From a virus: a stretch of 26,755 bases of DNA. The notes beneath the pieces were generated by a model. The model did no database searches. It was given only the letters and a program-made list of their open reading frames with translations, and was not told the origin of the DNA. Shown piece by piece: positions 23,942-26,755 of this stretch. Positions within the stretch are counted from its first letter, which is position 1. Every line of letters starts with the position of its first letter. Position numbers and translations under genes: made by a program. The DNA lies in the IMG/VR virus record IMGVR_UViG_3300009428_000056, positions 1 to 26,755 of that record. One strand, written 5' to 3'.

Positions 23942-23972
23942 AAAACCTCACAAACCTCACAAACCTCACAAA
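23942..23972. repeat. Right arm of inverted iteron array
   Basis: Three perfect tandem copies of CCTCACAAA (23946-23972) preceded by AAAA. The first 22 bp are the inverse complement of the left arm. Confidence 0.85.
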
Positions 23973-23990
23973 GGTCTTTTGGGCTAAAAA

Positions 23991-24008
23991 GTTAGGCCAT
24001 GGCCTAAC
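23991..24008. promoter_or_regulatory. Perfect 18-bp palindrome, copy 2
   Basis: Identical to the copy at 23373-23390, immediately right of the iteron array. Here the T run is on the - strand side. Confidence 0.7.
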
Positions 24009-24043
24009 ATTTATGAGGCAGAGAGGTACCAACAAAAGTACCT

Positions 24044-24073
24044 GAGACAGTAAGCAGAGCTGGAACTGGCTTC
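24044..24073. repeat. Diverged copy of the intergenic element
   Basis: Shares GAGACAGTAAGCAG and GGAACTGG-TTC with the three better copies at 24082, 24979 and 25924. It lies next to the first full copy, like a decayed tandem duplicate. Confidence 0.5.
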
Positions 24074-24081
24074 GCACGGGG

Positions 24082-24122
24082 GAGGCGAGGCAGCACGCAG
24101 CTTGGGAACTGGTTTCTTCAGG
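24082..24122. repeat. Conserved intergenic element, copy A
   Basis: Contains AGGCAGCACGCAG followed by GGGAACTGGTTTC. It directly follows an intrinsic terminator in the direction of leftward transcription, as do the other copies. Confidence 0.75.
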
Positions 24123-24125
24123 CAC

Positions 24126-24152
24126 AAAAAAAGGGAGACCTTTCGGCCTCCC
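24126..24152 (-). terminator. Intrinsic terminator after the 200-aa gene
   Basis: On the - strand GGGAGGCC-GAAA-GGTCTCCC (8-bp stem with one G-U, GAAA tetraloop) is followed by seven T. It lies 23 nt past the stop codon of the 200-aa gene. Confidence 0.9.
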
Positions 24153-24174
24153 TCTCAGTACTGCTTGGTCTAGA

Positions 24175-24777
24175 TTAACTCGCCTCGGGTTCGACCTCAG
24201 GTTCGAGATCAGTTAGAGACGTAATGAACGCGGCGCCGGTTTCGCAGATATTAACAACATTAGGAGAATTTTCGGCCTCCTGAACGTTCTCTACAAATTT
24301 ACCTACTGCCGTTGCCATTGCCTGATACGGCGTAATATCAACTTCGGGCTCTACCTCGGATTCGGCATTGGTCTCAGTCTCAGTCTCAGACTCGGTGGTA
24401 GCAGGGGCTACGGGAGCGCGCCGTTCCATGGCCTTCTTAAACTTAGAGACCAAACCACCCAAATCCTTCGCCGCGCTAGATTTGAGAACCTTCTTAACAT
24501 CCCATTCTTGCTCAGTGTAATCTTCTTTCTTGGAATCCAAGAGATTACGTTCGGAGGCGGGCATACCGGCAAGCATAAATGCTTTCACTTGATCCCGTAT
24601 CGGATCGCCTTTTACGACCATCTCGGCGCGTACTCCTTCGGCATAGGCGGCGTCATAAGCTGTAGCCCTAGACTTCGCAGTACTGTACGCACTTCTAACA
24701 GAGGTAGTTAACAGCTTGCCGGTGTCGACAGTGATAACCATAGTTTGCACTACAATTGGTTCATCTTGATTTTGCAT
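24175..24777 (-). CDS. Unknown 200-aa protein with acidic repeats
   Basis: Unrecognised. Residues 1-115 look like a folded domain with helices (TAKSRATAYDAAYAEGVRAEM, FMLAGMPASERNLLDSKKED). An acidic Thr/Ser/Glu tract (ESETETETNAESEVEPEV) leads to a helical end and a second acidic tail EPEVEPEAS. The tract is encoded by short tandem repeats. The gene forms its own unit, with promoter-like and inverted-repeat sequences upstream and an intrinsic terminator downstream. It could be an early host-interaction protein, by position only. Confidence 0.6.
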   Translation of the reverse strand: MQNQDEPIVVQTMVITVDTGKLLTTSVRSAYSTAKSRATAYDAAYAEGVRAEMVVKGDPIRDQVKAFMLAGMPASERNLLDSKKEDYTEQEWDVKKVLKSSAAKDLGGLVSKFKKAMERRAPVAPATTESETETETNAESEVEPEVDITPYQAMATAVGKFVENVQEAENSPNVVNICETGAAFITSLTDLEPEVEPEAS

Positions 24778-24802
24778 AATAAAATCCTAATAGTTAATAA
24801 AG

Positions 24803-24846
24803 CGTTCCTTCATTGGAACGACTACTAGCCTACAGGAACAAGTTCC
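24803..24846. promoter_or_regulatory. Two inverted repeats upstream of the 200-aa gene
   Basis: CGTTCC-TTCATT-GGAACG (24803-24820) and GGAAC-AA-GTTCC (24835-24846) share half-sites. They overlap a weak possible promoter (TTTACT at 24850-24855, 17 nt, TAGGCT at 24827-24832, - strand) and would suit a dimeric repressor. Confidence 0.45.
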
Positions 24847-24864
24847 CAAAGTAAAGCATTATCC

Positions 24865-24884
24865 ACTCTTTTATAGTCTTTTAT
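24865..24884. repeat. Two phased decamers upstream of the 200-aa gene
   Basis: ACTCTTTTAT and AGTCTTTTAT lie in tandem with a 10-bp period. They are a short version of the decamer arrays at 25831-25880 and 26672-26711. Confidence 0.55.
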
Positions 24885-24891
24885 ATAAGTA

Positions 24892-24907
24892 TTAGGCCAT
24901 GGCCTAA
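24892..24907. promoter_or_regulatory. Palindrome, copy 3 (16 bp)
   Basis: TTAGGCCATGGCCTAA, the same core as the two 18-bp copies with the outermost pair changed. It lies between a conserved intergenic element and the decamers of the next promoter. Confidence 0.65.
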
Positions 24908-24978
24908 CCTTTTAAACCGAAAGTATTAAGCCGATTCTGGCGGCACGCTAGCCAAACCAACGGGTATTTTTTGCGCGT

Positions 24979-25023
24979 GGGAAGGTGGGACAGCACGCAG
25001 TTCGAGAACTGGTTTCAGGAGGG
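24979..25023. repeat. Conserved intergenic element, copy B
   Basis: 45 bp, differing from copy C at 25924-25968 at only five positions. The centre carries CAGTTC-GA-GAACTG, a 6-bp inverted repeat, followed by GTTTCAGGAGGG. It directly follows a leftward terminator. Confidence 0.85.
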
Positions 25024-25026
25024 CGT

Positions 25027-25050
25027 AAAAAAGGGGCCATCCTTGGCCCC
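25027..25050 (-). terminator. Intrinsic terminator after the 58-aa gene
   Basis: On the - strand GGGGCC-AAGGAT-GGCCCC followed by six T, 7 nt past the stop codon. Confidence 0.88.
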
Positions 25051-25056
25051 GGTTGC

Positions 25057-25233
25057 TTAAGAGTGGGTGTGTCCGTCGGTTTCGACTGCTAACCACATAC
25101 TGCCCCACTTGACTACAACAGCGTCGTCCATTCCTATGCCGGGCTGCGCTGAGGCGACGAACTCTTTAAGGGTCATACCTTGATCGTTCTGTCCCCATTT
25201 TAATGCAAGTGCTACTTTCTGTTCCTGTGTCAT
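25057..25233 (-). CDS. Small unknown protein, 58 aa
   Basis: Begins MTQEQKVALALKWGQNDQGM and contains two similar KWG segments and a His-rich end (TDGHTHS). AGGAGCACG forms a strong ribosome site. The leader (hairpin plus ACCAACTAGGAGCACG) is almost identical to that of the membrane protein gene at 26176. It is the last gene of its transcription unit, followed by an intrinsic terminator. Function unknown. Confidence 0.6.
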   Translation of the reverse strand: MTQEQKVALALKWGQNDQGMTLKEFVASAQPGIGMDDAVVVKWGSMWLAVETDGHTHS

Positions 25234-25235
25234 AA

Positions 25236-25269
25236 CGTGCTCCTAGTTGGTGGGGGCCTTGCGACCCCC
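25236..25269 (-). promoter_or_regulatory. Leader hairpin and ribosome site, copy 1
   Basis: On the - strand a GGGGG/CCCCC hairpin (25252-25269) runs into ACCAACTAGGAGCACG just before the ATG. There is no T run, so it is a leader or processing element, not a terminator. The same layout occurs at 26177-26210. Confidence 0.55.
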
Positions 25270-25276
25270 GGTGGGT

Positions 25277-25435
25277 TTAATGTCCTTCGTCTATTAACTG
25301 CTTGGCTAATTCCTGCGCTTTGATGTAAGAGTTATCTGCCCATTCATCGCGTCCTGCAGAAGCTGATGCTCCCATCCATTGTAGGTGAAAGAGCAATGCC
25401 TCAGCCGTAGAGACTTCCTTTTTTTCTGATTCCAT
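25277..25435 (-). CDS. Small unknown protein, 52 aa
   Basis: Begins MESEKKEVSTAEALLFHLQW and is helical with Ala-rich and Trp-containing segments; it ends in a charged helix (QELAKQLIDEGH). CAGGAA lies about 10 nt before the ATG. A GC hairpin separates it from each neighbour. Function unknown. Confidence 0.55.
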   Translation of the reverse strand: MESEKKEVSTAEALLFHLQWMGASASAGRDEWADNSYIKAQELAKQLIDEGH

Positions 25436-25471
25436 AATGGTATTCCTGTTAAATTAAAAGAGTTAAAAGGT

Positions 25472-25489
25472 GGGGCCGTCCGTGGCCCC
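25472..25489 (-). other. Intergenic hairpin GGGGCC-N6-GGCCCC
   Basis: A 6-bp GC stem followed on the - strand by ACCTTTTAA, so at most a weak terminator. It belongs to the recurrent hairpin set of the right arm. Confidence 0.6.
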
Positions 25490-25496
25490 GGTTGAT

Positions 25497-25745
25497 CTAG
25501 TCCTCGAATAAATAGTGGAGATTTCTTAAGCCCACTTCGCATTCCGAGTAATCGTATAACAATTTATAGATTCCCCCCGGGCCTCCGTAATGCTTATCGA
25601 AAGCCATTCGATTACTGCTATCCATCTCGCATATTCCCGCATGTATCCGCTCTACTCCGTACCGAAGTGCTTGAGCGCGAGTATCCGCTATGCCTCTGGC
25701 TTGTAGCTTCTTGACGAAGCTGGGTATCTCTTGATTGTCTATCAT
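25497..25745 (-). CDS. Small unknown protein, 82 aa
   Basis: Unrecognised; begins MIDNQEIPSFVKKLQARGIA, with a helical core (RAQALRYGVERIHAGICEMD) and an aromatic end (GGIYKLLYDYSECEVG). AGGAAC lies 9 nt before the ATG. It is first in a unit driven by the repeated promoter-leader cassette. Confidence 0.6.
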   Translation of the reverse strand: MIDNQEIPSFVKKLQARGIADTRAQALRYGVERIHAGICEMDSSNRMAFDKHYGGPGGIYKLLYDYSECEVGLRNLHYLFED

Positions 25746-25754
25746 AATGTTGTT

Positions 25755-25838
25755 CCTGTTTTAAAATTTAGTATCAACTCAGATTTCCCTGTCGATGGAT
25801 GTATACTCTCATAGTCCTATAGTATTGTCAAGTGCTTT
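25755..25838 (-). promoter_or_regulatory. Promoter-leader cassette, copy 1
   Basis: About 84 bp nearly identical to 26596-26679. On the - strand it holds TTGACA (25826-25831), a -10-like GAGTAT or AGTATA 17-18 nt later, then a conserved leader ending AAATTTTAAAACAGG before the gene. The -10 is not consensus, so an activator may be needed. Confidence 0.7.
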
Positions 25839-25880
25839 ATAGTCTTATTTAGTCTTTTATAGTGCTTTATAGTCTATGCA
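25831..25880. repeat. Five phased decamers upstream of the -35 box
   Basis: AGTGCTTTAT, AGTCTTATTT, AGTCTTTTAT, AGTGCTTTAT and AGTCTATGCA lie end to end with an exact 10-bp period, touching TTGACA on the promoter side. Helical phasing at this place suggests an UP-like or curved activating tract. Confidence 0.8.
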
Positions 25881-25923
25881 AGGCGCAGCCTAGACCCATC
25901 TGGGAACGGGCGGAACAACGTGC

Positions 25924-25968
25924 GGGAAGGTGAGGCAGTAAGCAGTTTGAGAACTGGTTTCAGGAGGG
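25924..25968. repeat. Conserved intergenic element, copy C
   Basis: 45 bp, 40 identical to copy B. It lies between a leftward terminator and the promoter-leader cassette, the same place as the other copies. Confidence 0.85.
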
Positions 25969-25971
25969 TAT

Positions 25972-25998
25972 AAAAAAAGGGGAACCTTTCGGCCCCCC
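25972..25998 (-). terminator. Intrinsic terminator after the membrane-protein gene
   Basis: On the - strand GGGGGGCC-GAAA-GGTTCCCC (8-bp stem with two G-U pairs, GAAA loop) followed by seven T, 17 nt past the stop. Confidence 0.9.
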
Positions 25999-26014
25999 CT
26001 CTCTCCCTCTTAAG

Positions 26015-26176
26015 TTATAGTGAAAATACTATTAGAGTTGCTGTGTAGATCATTGCTAGTAAACAAACAGCGGCTAGTGTCATCAGTGACCAGAATCCTA
26101 CGTGTATACAGATAAGCTCTAACCGATACTTTAGTTGACGTTTCCTACTTCTTACTGTTCTTGTTGTGTACATCAT
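26015..26176 (-). CDS. Small single-pass membrane protein, 53 aa
   Basis: Starts MMYTTRTVRSRKRQLKYRLE, a basic N-terminus, followed by one long hydrophobic segment (FWSLMTLAAVCLLAMIYTATLIV) that reaches the C-terminus. Basic residues before the helix predict the N-terminus in the cytoplasm. The start at 26176 was chosen for AGGAGCACG directly before it; the frame is open to 26200. Small phage membrane proteins of this kind may act in superinfection exclusion or host takeover; nothing here fixes the role. Confidence 0.65.
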   Translation of the reverse strand: MMYTTRTVRSRKRQLKYRLELICIHVGFWSLMTLAAVCLLAMIYTATLIVFSL

Positions 26177-26210
26177 CGTGCTCCTAGTTGGTGGGGCCAT
26201 CCTTGGCCCC
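26177..26210 (-). promoter_or_regulatory. Leader hairpin and ribosome site, copy 2
   Basis: GGGGCC-AAGGAT-GGCCCC (26193-26210) followed on the - strand by ACCAACTAGGAGCACG and the ATG. Same layout as 25236-25269. Confidence 0.55.
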
Positions 26211-26217
26211 GATTAGT

Positions 26218-26586
26218 TTAATAGTTATATTGCTCAGCCCGACGGTCTCGGGTAGTTGGTATAAATTCCTCATAGTGTTCTTTGCATATAATTACCATGG
26301 TGCATGGGCCCTCTCTGTTCTCTTGCATCGCTGCCTCACGATTCGAGAACTGCTCGAGTAAACTGAAAGGCCATTCTAATACTTGGTCATATACATGGCG
26401 TTCTTTGTTAAACATTCTCGCATCGGAGTGGAGATCAGCCTTGAGAATAAAAACTTGGTCGGATTCAAACTGATCGCAGTCCCTCCCCCATTGATGTACT
26501 GCTATAGCTGGCTGACCTTCCAGAGTAAATGCGTTATGGAGTATCTCTTGTAACAATAGTGCTTGTGTTATGTCTTCGTGGTGCAT
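26218..26586 (-). CDS. Unknown 122-aa protein
   Basis: Unrecognised. Begins MHHEDITQALLLQEILHNAF and includes strand-like ESDQVFILKADLHSDARMF and CTMVIICKEHYEEFI, suggesting a compact alpha/beta fold; the end is basic and Tyr-rich. It is driven by the second promoter-leader cassette, with CAGGTAC before the ATG. First gene of its unit; the membrane-protein gene follows after a GC hairpin. Confidence 0.6.
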   Translation of the reverse strand: MHHEDITQALLLQEILHNAFTLEGQPAIAVHQWGRDCDQFESDQVFILKADLHSDARMFNKERHVYDQVLEWPFSLLEQFSNREAAMQENREGPCTMVIICKEHYEEFIPTTRDRRAEQYNY

Positions 26587-26595
26587 AGTGGTGTA

Positions 26596-26679
26596 CCTGT
26601 TTTAAAATTTAGTATCAACTCAGTTTTCCCTGTCGATGTATGTATACTCTCATAGTTTTATATTATTGTCAAGTGCTTT
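26596..26679 (-). promoter_or_regulatory. Promoter-leader cassette, copy 2
   Basis: Nearly identical to 25755-25838, with TTGACA at 26667-26672 and the same leader. The duplication covers only control sequence; the genes behind the two copies are unrelated. Confidence 0.7.
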
Positions 26680-26711
26680 GTACCTTTGTTTAGTCTTTTA
26701 TAGTGCTTTGT
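26672..26711. repeat. Phased decamers upstream of the second cassette
   Basis: AGTGCTTTGT, ACCTTTGTTT, AGTCTTTTAT and AGTGCTTTGT with a 10-bp period, next to the -35 box. They are less regular than the first array. Nothing further is recognisable from 26712 to the window end. Confidence 0.65.
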
Positions 26712-26755
26712 ATCTTATAGACGATAGGGCTTCTTTCTATGGGATAGGGTTAACC

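Larger units (their letters stand above)
23391..24043. other. Gene-free repeat-rich region, candidate replication origin
   Basis: No credible gene. It contains 21-bp direct repeats, 9-bp iterons in tandem and in inverted arrays around an AT-rich core (dense A/T at about 23,790-23,875), and a perfect palindrome at its right side. It lies between the accessory arm and the replication operon, next to a strong promoter. Such iteron plus AT-rich architecture is typical of replication origins; use as an origin is inferred. Confidence 0.5.

Noticed and set aside
23637-23972. Possible CRISPR array
   Set aside because: Units are 9 bp, adjacent or inverted, without spacers of regular length; no cas1/cas2. 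The Cas4-like nuclease sits in a replication operon.
23850-24125. 91-aa leftward open frame across the iteron region
   Set aside because: It runs through the 9-bp iterons and a palindrome, giving an RFVRFVRF-type repeat, and has no convincing ribosome site. The repeats explain it better as noncoding.
24926-25108. 60-aa leftward open frame
   Set aside because: It covers an intrinsic terminator and the conserved 45-bp element and overlaps the better supported 58-aa gene.
25252-25269. Intrinsic terminator before the 58-aa gene
   Set aside because: The hairpin is strong but is followed by ACCAACTAGG and the ribosome site, not a T run.

Overview
The window looks like part of a tailed double-stranded DNA phage (Caudoviricetes), probably environmental or marine. 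The evidence is tightly packed and overlapping genes, a complete phage-type replication set, many tiny unknown genes, a giant virion-type polyvalent protein, and no ribosomal, tRNA or metabolic genes. Base composition is AT-leaning. The promoters I can see are sigma-70-like, which suggests early transcription by host RNA polymerase. The host cannot be named from the sequence.

Layout. Positions 3-5066 (+) hold the 3' part of one very large gene, a polyvalent protein with a zincin metallopeptidase motif and late hydrophobic segments. It converges on everything else, which is transcribed leftward (- strand) from the right edge down to a terminator at 5065-5090. Read in the direction of transcription, the leftward block has four parts. 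(i) 26.7-24.2 kb is an accessory zone of short unknown genes (52-200 aa). They sit in modules: promoter with 10-bp phased repeats, conserved leader, gene, GC-rich hairpin or terminator, then a conserved 45-bp element. (ii) 24.1-23.4 kb has no gene and carries 9-bp iterons in inverted arrays, 21-bp direct repeats, an AT-rich core and 18-bp perfect palindromes; it is the best candidate for a replication origin. (iii) 23.3-16.9 kb runs from small genes into a DUF3150-like protein, a MoxR/CobS-type AAA+ ATPase, a CobT-like metallopeptidase/VWA protein, an unknown 377-aa protein and a VRR-NUC nuclease. (iv) 16.9-5.2 kb opens with a 260-nt GC-rich noncoding leader that can form several long-range stems. 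It continues through a chain of tiny overlapping genes into family A DNA polymerase, a Cas4/RecB-like exonuclease, an HNH-like basic protein, an SNF2-type helicase, a Gam/Gp157-like coiled-coil protein, an HTH protein, a four-cysteine protein, an SSB and a PrimPol-helicase fusion.

How the parts fit. PrimPol-helicase, SSB and PolA form the replisome. The Cas4-like exonuclease, VRR-NUC and SNF2 helicase supply recombination and branch processing. The AAA+/VWA/DUF3150 group is probably an ATP-driven remodelling machine whose target is not visible here. The most unusual signals are noncoding: the structured leader ahead of the polymerase operon, the iteron/palindrome region, and the repeated terminator-element-promoter modules of the right arm.
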